Below are positions 12,001 through 25,300 of a stretch of 64,000 nt of DNA, piece by piece; positions within the stretch are counted from its first letter, which is position 1, and each line of letters starts with the position of its first letter. The translations under genes and the position numbers were made by a program. The notes under the pieces were generated by a model. It had not been told where the DNA came from, did not search any database, and was given only the letters and a program-made list of their open reading frames with translations. The DNA comes from Dimorphilus gyrociliatus. Lineage: Eukaryota; Annelida; Polychaeta; Dinophilidae. Where the stretch lies: assembly GCA_904063045.1 (NCBI GenBank), contig CAJFCJ010000019.1, positions 1,875,700 through 1,939,699 on the forward strand, read 5' to 3'.

Positions 12001-15000
12001 AATGATCATTGGGTTGTTGAAACTGGCCAGAGTTTGAATCCCATATGTCAGTACTCTTTAAATGATAGTTGAAATCATTGTATGTAAGTATTTGTCTGAT
12101 ATCATTCATTAATCGAGATGTTGTAACAAGATCTGAAAATCTATTTATACAAAATTCAGAGGCACTCTGATAGCTTAATGGTCCAAAATGAAAGTAAAAG
12201 CAAGAATTATCTATATCTTTCCATCCGCTTAAACCACAAAATGAACTGATATGAATATTTTGAGGAATATCATTAAGACTTTCAGAATAATTAAGATTAT
12301 TCAGAGTAGAAACGTGTCTTCCATCATAAACCCTACGATGTATGTTTGATACATCAGTTTTACCCCACCAGTTCCTAGAGCAATCTTTTAAACGATATCC
12401 AGAGTTAGAATTAAGACAAGCAATTTGAAATGCACTTTTATCATCATCTAAAACATTTTCCGTAATTTTAATACTTTGTGCAGATGTAGAAATGATCTTT
12501 GATACTTTCTGGTCGAGCACACTATTGTCATTAAATACACTATGTGTTATTATCAACACTCCATTATTTTTACTTGGAGAGTGAAAAAGTAAATCGTTCG
12601 TAGCTTGATTTCTATATAATGTACTCGTATTCATATAAAAATCTGCATTTATTATCTTTATTAATTGTTGATTGCTTGAGCATTTTTCGATTAAAGTTTT
12701 CGTAAAGAAAACTCCAAGTTTCTCTTTGTTGAAATTGGTAAGTTCAAAAAGCGTAAAACCTTTATTCTCGTGTAAAACACTTTGAATTAGTAATACTTTC
12801 AAATCGTCACTAGGCATATAAACATTTTCTGAAAACTTTAGATTTATTGCAGTCCTTGTAGACTTTTTAATGCTTAAACTTTTCATATAAATTGTTGAGC
12901 GTTTAGTTATGACGTCTATAGATTTCTTATTTGATGAGAATTTTAAATTTTCGAAATGTAAATGACTCTTATGTTGTAAAGTCTGATAATTAATATCTAT
13001 ATCCGTATCTTTACCTTTTGTAAATGAACTATTTACCGTACGATATTCTGTGTCGTCATCCTTATCGCAATATATGAATTCTGGATTTGCAAATTGCAAA
13101 CATCCTTGAAAAATAATGTCTATCTTGATTGAGAATATAATATTTCTTGTTTTATCAACATGAATATCTACAAAGTCCCATTCTGTACTTTCTGAAGGAA
13201 TTTCTTGAACATCTTCTGTTATGCTATTTTTAAGTACTACTTGCATTGATCTTACATCTCCATGTAAATAATATCGAAAGTAACAGAAATTATCGGTAAA
13301 GGAAAGATTTTCGTGAGTTATATTGACCACATGCTCTGAACAACAACTCTTTTGGCTGAACAAGATGGAATGTTTAAAAAAGTTTGGGACTTGTTGCGAC
13401 AACGAAGAGCAGTCTGTCTGTTTTAACTCATTTGTCTTGAAGATTGAATAGTCAGACGTTGGAGATTTTATTTTCCAGCCACATAGATTTTTCTCAAATG
13501 TACATTGAGTTACTGTATAAAAATCCTTATACAATATAGTATAATTCCTTTTATTATAAAGTTACGAACCTGGTCTTTTCATCGAAGAGAAGAGGATCTT
13601 TAAGGGTTCAGAGCTTAGATAACTGTTTATTTGTATTCGCATGTCAGTTTCGTAAATATAGATTTCTCCCTGTCAAGAATTGTAATTATTATACGAATGA
13701 CTATAGAGTTTATATTTACATTGTTCACATTGTACTCTTGCGGTAGGATATAAGATGATCCATTTTTCGGAAAAATTTGTATTACTTCTCTTTGAAGGAT
13801 ACCAGACAAAATATTCACTTTAAAAATAAACCCAGAAGGAATTGTTAAACTTGCAGAGCATCCTTCCTGGAAGAAGTCAAACCAATTTGAATCAAACCAT
13901 AACGATTGACGTTGCAAATCATGAACAGTTCCAATTGTACAGAAAGTAATTGGAGAATGAATTGAATCTTTTAAAATGACTTTGTCTTGACGATTTAAAT
14001 GACTTAATTTAATTGAATTTACATTTTCATTAAAATTACTATTTTCAATAGAAATTCTATTGAATGAACCTATTAAGTCAATTCCAGTTTCCTTTATCGA
14101 TTCTACCAAAATATTAGATATAACTAGGTTGTGAAGTTTATCAAATGCAACGATTTGTAAACCGATTTCAGATGATGTGAAATAAGACTCAGTGACAAAC
14201 ACTTCTTCGTAAGACAATAAGCTTAAAAGAACACCGTCAAAAACAGCATTTTTTATATAACCACTACTGCCTTTCAAACTTATGACTGCAGCATTGAATT
14301 TTGTAGGCAAGCAACTAAAAAGGATAGTTCCAACTGAATTTGCTTGTGAAACATTTTTACATTGAGAAAATTTCGTAGCATTATAACAATCAAGGATCCA
14401 CCCAGTTTCAGAATAGGGTATTCGTACTACTGGTTGTGAATCTGTAGTTAAAAGAGTTTAATACACATGATAGATATTATTCCATTGTATACCTGAATCT
14501 ATTAATTGATGAAAATGTTCACAAACCATCTTATTTACATGAAAAAGCTCTTTAATGTGAGTACTTGTTATATTGAATTTAATAGCTGTTGTTCCATATT
14601 TCTCGGAAATCTCTAAATTACCATTGGAATCTAGGATAAAATTATTATGTTTTTGTTTTAAAGCCCTAAAATAGACAACTTCTTCATTCGAATTTTCAAT
14701 AGAAAAAGATCCATTTACTATTAATTGTTTACCAGCATTAAACGTCATCGATGTACCCTGACGTAATATCACTAAATCTCCATTAATTACTGTCGTATCT
14801 TCAATCAAAATATCACCTCTAAGCTCTTGGTTTCCTTTAATATATCCACATAGGATATTTGACTTAACTTTCTCTTCTTCATCAAAATATTTTAGAGTAG
14901 TTAATCCAGCATCCGAATAACTTGGAGATAAATGAACTTTTACCAATAGACCATTTTCGTTTCTATCATATAGTTTTGTATAAGGATTTTCGGCATTGAT

Positions 15001-17988
15001 ATAATTATAAGTTATATTCAATTGACAATGATCAATATCATTCGCTCCGCAAAGATAATGACAATCAATTTCATAAGTACTCTCCTCATTATCAATAATA
15101 TTCCTTGTTATGAATGGAAAAATTTCTCCTTCAAGCTTAAAAGTAGAATAGACAACATTTTTGGATAATATATTATTGGTGATATGATGATAAGTATCAA
15201 CAGAATAGAGAAGCTTAAAATGTGCTGCTGTACTAAATATTTTACAATTTTCAATGAGATTATTTGTAAAATTAAGATTTGAATTACTAATGAAAACTTG
15301 AAAGGCATTCATTGCAGTACAATTTTCAATAATATTGTTTCTTATAGTAACTTTTCCAATTTGATTTTCTGGGTTTCTTAAATGATCATCTATTTTTATT
15401 AAGTTTTTTATTATTGAACAATTAATAAATTGGTTATGTTCAAAAATTAATCCATAATGAATATTTTCAATATTAATAACAGACCAAAGGCTTATATTTA
15501 GAAATTTGTTATAGCTGAAGAGATGATTATTTAAAGAGATACGTCTATATTCTAAGCCATTCAAAATTTCAATTAAATTATGTTTTGAAGAGGAAATTAT
15601 ATTATCGTCATTTGTAAATGTATTGTTTCTGATAGCCAAATATGAATCTGATTCTTTTCCTTTGTAAGTATTGTAAATATGTAGAAATGTTTTAACAATG
15701 TTAATTATTTTATTATCTTCGATTATAATCTTATATTGTCGTCGCTGCGTAATCATTTTTATAAATAAACGATAATATACTTTAAGGTGAATAAATATAT
15801 TATTTCTGATCTCCACTACATTGATATTATAAATATCCAGAGTTACTTCAGAATAATTATTCTCTATTATTAAATGAGCTCCAGCGTTTACAAACGTCAA
15901 TAAAGTTGTCTGAGTTTGAAAATATTTAATAATTATTACAATTGAAATAAATTGATTATTAATTAACTTGTTTTCTTTTTAATTAAATATTTTCATACTC
16001 TTAAAAATCTATTATTCGTAATTTCAGTTTTTGATGATGCCATGTAAAAATCACCACTGGTTATATATAAAGATTGGTATTTTCTTGCATAAAACGTATT
16101 ATTTTTTATTGAAATTCTATGCTTTGTCCGTTTTAACAGTGTAAAATATAAATTTACATTTGAATCTTCAAAATAACTTGATTGAATGGTTAACACTTTA
16201 CAAACGGCTTGTAAAGTAATTAAGCAGTTTCTAGATGTTACGTTATTTAACTCTAAACTTTGAAAAGATTCAAATGTTAGCCCAGTATGCATATCACAAG
16301 TTGAATAAAAATTAGAAATAACGCTGATTTCTTTAACTAAATTAATGTAGAAAAATGATATAAAAGAATTTAATTAAAAAGTAATAGTAACCTTCTTTAA
16401 AAGAATTAATAATCAAGTTTTCATGTTGTACAAGAGTGCAGTCAATTGTTACATTTCGACTGTCAGATATAAGTGAGACACAGTTCCTTTTTTCGCTATA
16501 AAGAAGTATTTCATTGCCGTCATAAATTTTGCATTCATCTTCTAATTTAAAGCAAAGGCTTTGTATCTCAAGCACTTCATCTTCTCGAGCAATAAATGTC
16601 TTTAAGAAGATTATATAACATCAATTTAGCTTATAAATTATTACAAACTTATTCATACTTTTTTAATCTTCTGTGCAGTTTGGACGCGATAACTGACCGG
16701 ATATGTGACGAGACTGTCATCGCAAATATCACAAACCAAATCTTCTATGTCTTTAAAAGAGTATAACGATGAAGGTGGCTTTGCAATTTGTATCAGATTA
16801 TGTTTATTATCTGTTAACAAGATGGTAGTTTAATAATTTATCATTTATTATTTAATGAAAAAGTAATAAATCTATTACTTTCCGCTCTGAAATCATCAAT
16901 CATAAATTTGTCTTTTGATTGAATATAAACACCGAAGAAATTATTTTCCAGAACAATTGAATTTAGATTATAACTATATGACTTCCTATTATTTATCATA
17001 GAAATAGCGTTAAGAGACGTTGAATTGCTAATCTGTATATTTCTAAAAAAGAAAACAACTGTGGTAAACTGTGTTTTTGTAGTTAAATTGGAGACACAAA
17101 CTTATATTGCACGACGTTAGAATCTTCAATGACAAAGGCTGCCTTTTCACTTACTACATTCGCTATAGACACTTCGTTTGAATTTCTGATCATAACTCCA
17201 TTGTTTAATCCGTCATCACTTGACAAATAATGTCTTACTGTAAGACTCTTAACATTCCCATTTGCTGTTGAGTATATTAATATTAAAGGTGAATTTAAGT
17301 TATCGTAAGTAATATTTACATATAGATCTCTTGCAATTTCTAATATCATTTGTGGTAGTAGAACATTCAATTTCTTGGCAAGTTCTCGATGTAGATGATG
17401 AAAACGATGTCAAACTTGAGGCTTCTAGAGCTTCCTGCAAAAGCTATACAAACAAAATTTTTTAATTTAATCTTTCTACTTTTCCATTGACTTCGACTAG
17501 TATTAAAAGAAATTACTTGTAATACTTTACTACGCGAACTATCGGTGTAGCATAGATGAACATATTCATCATTAACTTTGAATTGTAAGCTAAACACTTC
17601 TGATATATTAAAATATGTTGTTAAAAGATTATTTTACAAATGTTACTTTCTTACTATTATATATAATATCCAAAATAAAATTGTCTTTTTCAGGAATTTC
17701 TACAACATTCATATGTATTTTTTCATTTTCCGATCCATTCATAATGACTGCACCATGTTCTATTATTATTTTATTGAATTGAGAAGAAAATGTAATATGT
17801 GCACCAGCTTGAACAGTTAACGATGATGGTCTTACAGTAGTTATGATTTTATGATATCCAGAAGGAATAATCATAGCTTTTCCATTATATTTTTCATCGT
17901 AATCAAGGCATCTTATCCAAGATATAGTCGTTAATAAAACAATAGTATAAGAGTAAAGTAATAACATATTAATACTTTTTAAATTCAA
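6057..17988 (-). CDS. Giant Bark beetle/Anakonda-like receptor P1
   Basis: Fifteen exons join in frame: 17988-17655, 17599-17517, 17443-17320, 17264-17102, 17042-16879, 16810-16659, 16599-16392, 16336-15999, 15909-14493, 14441-13720, 13669-13570, 13512-10436, 10369-9778, 9705-9465, 9414-6057 (3690 aa). Order: signal peptide; degenerate SRCR1; parallel beta-helix (repeated N-N-x-F/I-x-N rungs); SRCR3; MAM (CTFEKNLCGW, ~1270); C-type lectin (~1690); EGFs (~1790); PSI-like CGWCDSSQRCMPG (~1850); uncharacterised ~650 aa; Cys-rich region; vWD with GDPHLETLDG (~2750); ten EGFs (~3037-3363); two cadherin-like repeats; Ser/Thr stalk; TM (~3655-3680); tail RTKKRKGYF. Compared with P2 it lacks a ~600-aa block holding SRCR2. 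Bark/Anakonda acts at insect tricellular junctions; the vWD-EGF-cadherin C-terminal half appears to be an addition. A junction or recognition role is inferred. Confidence 0.8.
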
Positions 17989-19157
17989 TTTACAAAGTCT
18001 TTAACAGTCAATCTGCTATGAAAATAAAGCGGATCTGTGGCAATTCTACCTAAAGAAGGAAGAAAATTACAGTTTCTTTTAAAAAGTTGTCTTGGTGTTA
18101 TGTGGTAGATTAAAGCTTTGAATGTATTGAGTATTCAAAAGAAAAAAGATTCAATACAATAACGACTTTATTTAAGAAATGAGGTAAATAGCATATTATT
18201 GATTTGATATTTCGTTCTACTTTCTGACAGAAAATTTAGAAAAGCAAAAATAAAAATACAATGGTTATATAGGGCAAATAAAGATTTTCATCTTAATTTA
18301 TCATCGTAAAATATGATGAAGAATTTATTCAACTACAAATTGCAAAGAATACTGGAAAGGCTTACAATAAAAAAGAGATTTTCGACCAACTCGAAAAGCA
18401 TAATAATGATCAGATATTCATAGAAAAAGACAACAGTTCGATTAACTTTAAAATATCTCTCGATTTGTTTGAGGAAATCAAAATACGAACTTCAACAAAT
18501 CATTCAAAATGTCAATTTTGTTAAATATTGTCAAATATTGGATAGTAAATATAAATGTACTACTCTTCATATATAGAACAACTGCAACTATGTAGTTTTA
18601 GTTTGTTTGAGAGTTGAACAGGAAGTGAATATAGTTAAAAATAGCATAAAAAGAAATATTTAAATAGAGGTTATATTGCCAATAAAATCTAAATTCTGTC
18701 AATCTGCATATAAATTTGTTATATAGAAAGATACAATGTGTGTTTGTGTATGTTTTATTTTTCTTTTAGACTTGTCAGCTTAATTTGATGATTTTGTATT
18801 GTAATTGTTTTACAATTATAGAAAATTGAGATCTAAGTGCAAACTAGATAATTACTAATTATTGTTCATATTTGTAATCCTATAGAGAATGGCAAAATAT
18901 TCATATTATTGAAAAAAAAATTCAATATAATCTCCTTTAAAAGTGAAAAATTAGTAAAATTTTATCATCTGCCAGTCTATTACATTGATATGTAAATAAG
19001 GTTCCAGATTCCTTTCATGGATACTATTAATGCAAAATGTTTCAGAATACTATAACTTTGACATAAATAGAATATATTATTAATATGTATATACATACTG
19101 TATATACAGTGCATCTAATTTGACAATTTTTTACGAGCACTCATAGAGTGTGTCTCT
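17989..19157. other. Intergenic, divergent promoter region of P1 and protein C
   Basis: 1169 bases between divergent start codons. AT-rich. It holds one orphan open frame (18297-18524, listed separately); otherwise no RNA gene or repeat family is recognised. Confidence 0.5.
18297..18524 (+). pseudogene. Orphan 75-codon open frame, possible exon relic
   Basis: Between two in-frame stops lies an open frame of 75 codons with a protein-like, charged composition (for example YDEEFIQLQIAKNTGKAYN and ISLDLFEEIKI). It has no start codon context, signal peptide or recognised domain, and no neighbouring gene shows the same sequence. It may be a leftover exon or chance. Confidence 0.2.
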
Positions 19158-19998
19158 ATGGCGAAAATGGAATTTTATTCAATATTTATCCTAGGTAGGT
19201 CAACATAAATATGATTTTGATAACTTTATCTTGAATTTAAACTTTATAGTATTAACATTTTAAAGCTGCAGCAATACTCTCTTTGTCAATCTGCTATGAA
19301 AATAGATTTGAAAATGAAATTGTTTCCTCTCTTCTATCTAAATTAAATGAAAAGAGAGACTCTAAATCATTCTGTCAGACTGGAGTGGAAAGATGTAAAG
19401 ATAATTATCAAAAATCATATAGTACTATGATTTTTCAGGGTTTCAATTCCAAGCAGTTTTGTTCTATAGCAGAAAAGCAAGAATCCTGTTTAGCTTTAGT
19501 TAATAAGCCACCTTGTATGCTTGCTAATATTAATGACTATAGACAATTTGCAAGAGATGTTTGCAATCAAGGTATAACTGTTTTTAAATAATGATAATTA
19601 ATAATTTCCTAATTGTCAAGTTTATTCGAATAGATTGCCAAGATCCTTTAGATTTTCTAAATGGTAAACTGGGAGAAAGTGTTTGCGATTTTAAAATTCC
19701 TTTTAAAACTATTCTACAGCAATGCCAAGCTTATAAACAGTCACTTTTTCCAGAATTGGAAAGTTTACAATGTAACAATTAAGATAATTAATTATAAATA
19801 AACAGAACGTAATATATCTTGAATTCAATTATAGGTCGTAGAAAAACGAATGCTACTCCAAAAAGAATTATAGTCAATACGCCTAGTGCCCTGACTGGTA
19901 AACAACCAAAACCACATGGCAATAACGGTCAAAATTACGCAAGTGGATATGTTTCCTTCGTATTTCCTATTATTTTTGGTCTGAAAAGATTACTATAA
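19158..19998 (+). CDS. Small secreted Cys-rich protein C, likely GPI-anchored
   Basis: Four exons: 19158-19194, 19266-19571, 19634-19771, 19835-19998 (214 aa; introns 62-71 nt). The signal peptide is split by the first intron (MAKMEFYSIFIL|AAAILSLSICYE). Cys arrangement (FCQTGVERC ... FCSIAEKQESC ... PCMLAN ... VCNQ|DC ... VC ... QC ... QC) and the phase-1 intron before a Cys mark it as a paralogue of A and B. As in B, the last intron splits a TGT codon. The final exon gives a polar linker and then a hydrophobic end (YVSFVFPIIFGLKRLL), a plausible though not ideal GPI signal. It sits divergently upstream of P1, so P1 is bracketed by members of this small family. Function unknown. Confidence 0.75.
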
Positions 19999-20398
19999 AA
20001 TTATTATAAAATGTATTTTTTTAAGTCAAAATATTAATTATGCTAAAACTATTCTGATATTGTTGTACTTTACGCTATCTTTCAAATAAATTATTGTAAT
20101 GATAAGTACTATCTATAACATATCGATAATTAAGATATTTACGAAGATACTTTCTTAAGTAGGGTACAAGTTGCTCATGGGATTGTCAATTTCATAACTC
20201 ATTTAGCCAATGACAGATCATCCTTCACTCGACAGACATTTTGAGAATTGTTGAAGGTATCTTTAAATCAGTAAATATTAGTTTCAATTAACTTTAATAC
20301 AGTTGAAAATATAGTTGAACATTTGTTCTAATTGTTGGAGAACTTTTTAATTAAAGAGCAAGTGTATAAATTGAAAAGTGACCAAAATTTGAGAAGTC
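19999..20398. other. Intergenic before the Gag-like gene
   Basis: 400 bases, AT-rich. No LTR-like terminal repeat, primer-binding site or pol remnant is recognised upstream of the Gag-like frame. Confidence 0.4.
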
Positions 20399-22111
20399 AT
20401 GCCAAATATTAGTTTGAAGAGTTTATTAGAACAACTTGCCCAGATGGTTTCTCATCTGCAAACCGAAGTAATAAAAACAAAGTCATATTCACGGCAGAGA
20501 GCAGAGTTCGAATGCGCTGTACTGAAAATTGGGGGAGAATGTTCTAGACACTGCATTTTCGTTAGTGGAAATATTCTTCGAAAGAGTAAAGATTTGGTAA
20601 ATGTTATTCTAGAAAATTTAAACGAAATTGAGAAGGCACTGGAGAAATATGAACCATGGAGGGTAAAACACGTGTTAAACTCATCACAATGTGCTACTAT
20701 GTTATTGAAAGTGAGACAAATTATGGAGGGTATGGATTTATTGGAGGAGTTTGAAAAGGAATTTAATAACAACGGCAACCTAGTTATGATAAGAGACGAG
20801 AAACTTGGAATGACGCAAAGTTTTAAGAAAACTACTGAAAATTTAGATAAAGCTCAAACTGTCATCGAAAACAAGACTAATCATAGTGAAAAAATAAATA
20901 CCGAAGTATATAATCTGGCAAAGCGTTTTCTAGAGAAATCTATAAACAAATCTGTACTTTGTCACGATGCTGAAGCTGTTAAGCAGGTTATTAAGACCTT
21001 TTTATCAATAATGGATAGTAATTTTGAGGAAAAGGCAGATCATAAATTGATGCTAGAACGCCAGTCAGTTATAGAAATTACTGATACTAAATTACAGCTC
21101 ATTGATAAAAAAGCTCAAGAAAGGGAAAATTCTCTAGTCTATGACCTCAACACCAAGATAAATACTTTTTCTGAACGTTTAGATATGGTAGAAATATTAT
21201 GTAAGAAAAAGCAATATAAGCCTGATCAAACTCTAGAACATAGTAGGATAGAACTTTTTAAAAGCCCAAATTATTTTGGAAAATCAAGCGACTGCCTGTC
21301 AATCCCACCGGCTTTTCATCAAGAGGAACCTTCTTCATCAGATTTTTCTGATGATACTGTTGTAAAATTCAAAGTGAGGGAAGAAATTAGCCTTTTCGAA
21401 TATGAATCAATAATTACAGATCCTATGAACCACTTTAATGGATCGGTTGAAAATTATCCTACATTTATGAGAAGACACAAGAGTTTGACATCTAAATTCA
21501 ATCTTACAGAGTTCCAAAAGTTAAACCTCCTAGTTAGGACGCTAAATGAAGATGCTAAAAGGTATATAAGGAATTGTTTAAAATCTTTAAAGGGAGGCTA
21601 TAATCAGGCCGTTAATATGTTGAATCGGTTACACTTACACGAGAACCCAGATCCAGACTATATGATGGAAATTCTTGAAGAACTCCCTGAATACACTGAA
21701 AGAGACGTTGAAACTGGAACTGCAATTGTAAATGCGGTGTCTTTAATCTGGCTATGCTTTCAAAGAAGGGAAGATGACAGTCATATGCTAAAAGCTTTCA
21801 CGGGATATATAACACGTCAAAAACTCAACGATGAACTACGCAAATTTTGGATGAAAGACGAATTTGATAGACGTAAGCTGACTGGTAAAACCGTTTTCTC
21901 TGATTTTCACTCATTTTTACGAATCAACTTAAAATTCGAAGAAAGAGAAACTTTTTGCTCTCTAAATCAGGAACAAGGAGCCACAAGCAATCTGAAGAGA
22001 CAAAATTCGACTCCCCTTTTTGGTAGCCCTCCACCTAAGACCATCTTTCCGTCGCCGCGATCAGGTTGTGGAATCAACATTCGTAATTCATTTGGATCGA
22101 AAGCAATCTAG
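20399..22111 (+). CDS. BEL/Pao-type Gag-like protein, stand-alone (possibly domesticated)
   Basis: One uninterrupted 570-codon exon with an ATG start. Residues ~1-290 are alpha-helical, charged and coiled-coil-like. Residues ~340-520 resemble the DUF1759 Gag segment of BEL/Pao retrotransposons: an FNGSVENYPTFMRRH core, then FQKLNLLVRTLNEDAKRYI and a helical region ending DFHSFLRINLKFEER. A normal element would continue with a zinc knuckle, protease, reverse transcriptase, RNase H and integrase; none of these nor LTRs is visible in the flanks. The frame is intact, with no stops or frameshifts, whereas introns are the rule in neighbouring genes. That suggests either a recent truncated insertion or a Gag gene kept by selection. 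Family assignment rests on motif spacing only. Confidence 0.6.
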   Translation: MPNISLKSLLEQLAQMVSHLQTEVIKTKSYSRQRAEFECAVLKIGGECSRHCIFVSGNILRKSKDLVNVILENLNEIEKALEKYEPWRVKHVLNSSQCATMLLKVRQIMEGMDLLEEFEKEFNNNGNLVMIRDEKLGMTQSFKKTTENLDKAQTVIENKTNHSEKINTEVYNLAKRFLEKSINKSVLCHDAEAVKQVIKTFLSIMDSNFEEKADHKLMLERQSVIEITDTKLQLIDKKAQERENSLVYDLNTKINTFSERLDMVEILCKKKQYKPDQTLEHSRIELFKSPNYFGKSSDCLSIPPAFHQEEPSSSDFSDDTVVKFKVREEISLFEYESIITDPMNHFNGSVENYPTFMRRHKSLTSKFNLTEFQKLNLLVRTLNEDAKRYIRNCLKSLKGGYNQAVNMLNRLHLHENPDPDYMMEILEELPEYTERDVETGTAIVNAVSLIWLCFQRREDDSHMLKAFTGYITRQKLNDELRKFWMKDEFDRRKLTGKTVFSDFHSFLRINLKFEERETFCSLNQEQGATSNLKRQNSTPLFGSPPPKTIFPSPRSGCGINIRNSFGSKAI

Positions 22112-22347
22112 AAAACCTTAATAATCTAAAAATTACTGATTAAAATATTATAACCCTAAACAAACAGACTTATGTTAAAGAGATATCAACAATAATAATA
22201 ACAATATTATTTAACGTTATTTAAAGTTTTTGTTTATCTATTGTCTTTGTTCTATCTATTAAGAATTGAATGTCTATTGAAAACTCTGTAAACTATATAT
22301 TATCTATTTTTTTTTTAATCATAAACATATCATCTATTAATTAATGA

Positions 22348-25300
22348 TTATACTGCGTGGCAAGTCTTCTCATTAAACAGGAGATTATTGCGTCTTATAG
22401 CGAAGAAAGATATGACTATACATATAATTATAAGTAATAAAATAGTTAGGCTGAGACTTAAAATTGCATATTTATCAATAGACGATCTTCTGATATCTTC
22501 CATAGCAGTTGTCTTCATATCCTTAGTAGTTTCTGTATGGTCATCTTGTATAGTAATTGAAGATTTTGTAGAAAAATCCGTATTTTCTTTGGACGTTGTT
22601 TCGTATATTGCTGACGTTTTCATTTTGGTAGATTTCTCCGAAAATGTAGAAATGACTGCGAACTTGTTGTTGTATAATATTCGCTGGAAGTGGTCATTCC
22701 AGTGGTAGTTGTGTCGTCATTGTTAAAATTATCTGAAGCTAATCCTGCTGGTAATATATTTATCGTTAAAGTATTTGTACTTGAACAGGGTTCATGAGAT
22801 TTATCGAATGCAACAACATCAATCACGTATTGACCTTCGGGTAAAGGAGAAACGGATACGAAAATTTTCAAAGAATTTTCTTTCATATGGAAAAGTCCTT
22901 TATTCTTTCTTCCTTTAGTAACATTTGAATAATATATCTCGGAAAATGTAGAAATATCATTATCAGATGCAACGATATCATAAAATGAAAGGTTAGCTCC
23001 AAAACTAGCATTCAACAGAACATTTTCAAAATTTTTAGGTCTGTGAACTATTGGACATTCATTTACGTCATCAACTTTTATTTGAATGGTTTCCATCGCC
23101 GATTTTGAAGGTACACCATTATCAATAGCATTCACTACTATCTCATATAGTCCTGGTTGATTATATTAAATTTGAAGAAAAGGTCATTTACGCTCTTAAA
23201 AGCAATCTTAAAGCAATCCTGCAATATCGGCAAAAAAGATTAGAACCTCTTTTCCATTAATATTAATAGGCGTTGATGAACAGTTTATCTGTTTTAAGTT
23301 TGTAGTCAGGGAATGGTCATGAATAAATGATGTCACCCGATTATATATATTGTATTCAGTGCCTATAAAGTGTGAGTTTTTCAATGAAACCTGTTTTACA
23401 CATACTCTAAGCTCGCTTGTAGACGATGATGTTACATTTAAATTATCTATAGATAATGGCTTTTGAACAGGTTCACAATAGACACTGAAAGTACTATATT
23501 TGCTTGTAGACTTTATATTTACGTGCTCTAGATCTTGTTGCATATATTCAAAAAAGATATCGTATCGGTAATGACCATCATCTTCTATAGTCAAACCTGA
23601 TATTTTGCTTGGTTCTGATCCTAAAAAATAACTTATTCCTCCCCACTTTGTCCTACATTTCAACTTCAAAACTAGTTTGCATTTCCGAATTTCCTTTCTA
23701 CAAGTTTCGTAATATTTTGTTGGACAATCTAAATATATGCCGTCACGTGATAAATAAGTGTCCTCATAATAAACATGAGAGGGACGACCAAATATATGAC
23801 AAATAGCACTAGAAACTAATGCCTTGAAGCTAGAATCACTGCATACGTAGTATTCGGTAGAATTGTAAAAAGCTTTAACTAAATCATAGCCGTTACCATC
23901 AGCAATTAAAAAATACTCTTCTTGTATAGAAATATTATTATACTGCAATCCTTTAAGTATTATTCTATCATTTTGAGATCCTTTAAACTCTAATTTACCG
24001 TATACTTCTATTCCCGTGAAAAATAGACTTTATCTTAAAATAAGATGATAAGAATGAAAATAATAGCTTACTTGAATTGAGAATATCAATGAATAAAAGA
24101 GAATTTGACATAGTAAATGATATGTTAAGCTCATTCGTTTGTGTCTCGTATCTGGAGCCTTTAAAATTCAATCGGACGTAAATACAAATTTTACCTGGAG
24201 AGCAGGTGTCTCTAGAAAGCAAGCGTGAACTCTAGGTGTTGATTGTTTTGGTGATCTTATTCTATAATTTTCCAAGAATAATCCGCAACCAGAGTTGTCT
24301 GCAAGAGACTTATTCAATATTAATATTACTATATGACAATTATTTACTTCTGGCTGTAAGATTTGTTATTGTAACTTCATCCAAAATATCAATAGATAAG
24401 CCTCTGTCTATGTTATTTTCAACAGTTATATTGGTTATATTTGTTTTAAGATTTGGATTAATAATTTAAATTGCTGATGTTGAATATTTCACATCTTTTA
24501 CAACAATATTACTGAAAAGAAACTGTAATTAGAAAGGAAAATGACTATATTAACTATTGCATTACTCGAATGAATCAATATTTGAATTGATAATATAAAT
24601 TCCAACTTTATAACCAATTACATGAGAAATAGACACTGCTGAGGAATCAACTGCTGAAATTCCGTTCCTTTCGTAAGGGCCATAACACTTGAAAGATATA
24701 CATGGTCTCCAGCCTATCATTAATATTTTCACTCAATTTCTATTAAACAATTAACTTACTTACTGCGACTGTCAGTCAAATTGCATGAATGAATATCATA
24801 TATATTATCTGTACAGTTCATTGGTGTACAATAACATGAGCGTTTAATAGCTTGGTTTGAAATAGGTAAAATCATGTCCATTGTATCCACATGTGATCTT
24901 TTAAAAAAAATTAACAGTATCTTTTATCCTATTTTCTAAGATAATTAAAAATCTCTATGTACATTACCAAGCGTGACGTAATCGTCATTGAAACAAGGCA
25001 CGGTATTCTTAATGTGAATAATTTTGTAACCGTTATAATCTAAAATTGATTTTTCAGTATTAAATAGAAATTTCATGACTCTGATGATAGTTTACCGGCA
25101 AATTTGAACAGTTCCTTGGGGTAAAATATCATTAAAGTCCATAATTATTGGATTTTCTTTACTTCCCTTAATGTTAACTTTACCACCTCTTACAAATATT
25201 TTACTATATTTGGAAGAGAAGGTTAGACGAACACCAGCTTCGATTGAAAGAGATTTCAGTTCTACAATACCAAAAACACTATGATTTCCCCCCTCCAGTA

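Noticed and set aside
19999-22347. Complete BEL/Pao element around the Gag-like gene
   Set aside because: No LTRs, pol domains or integrase motifs found in the flanks.
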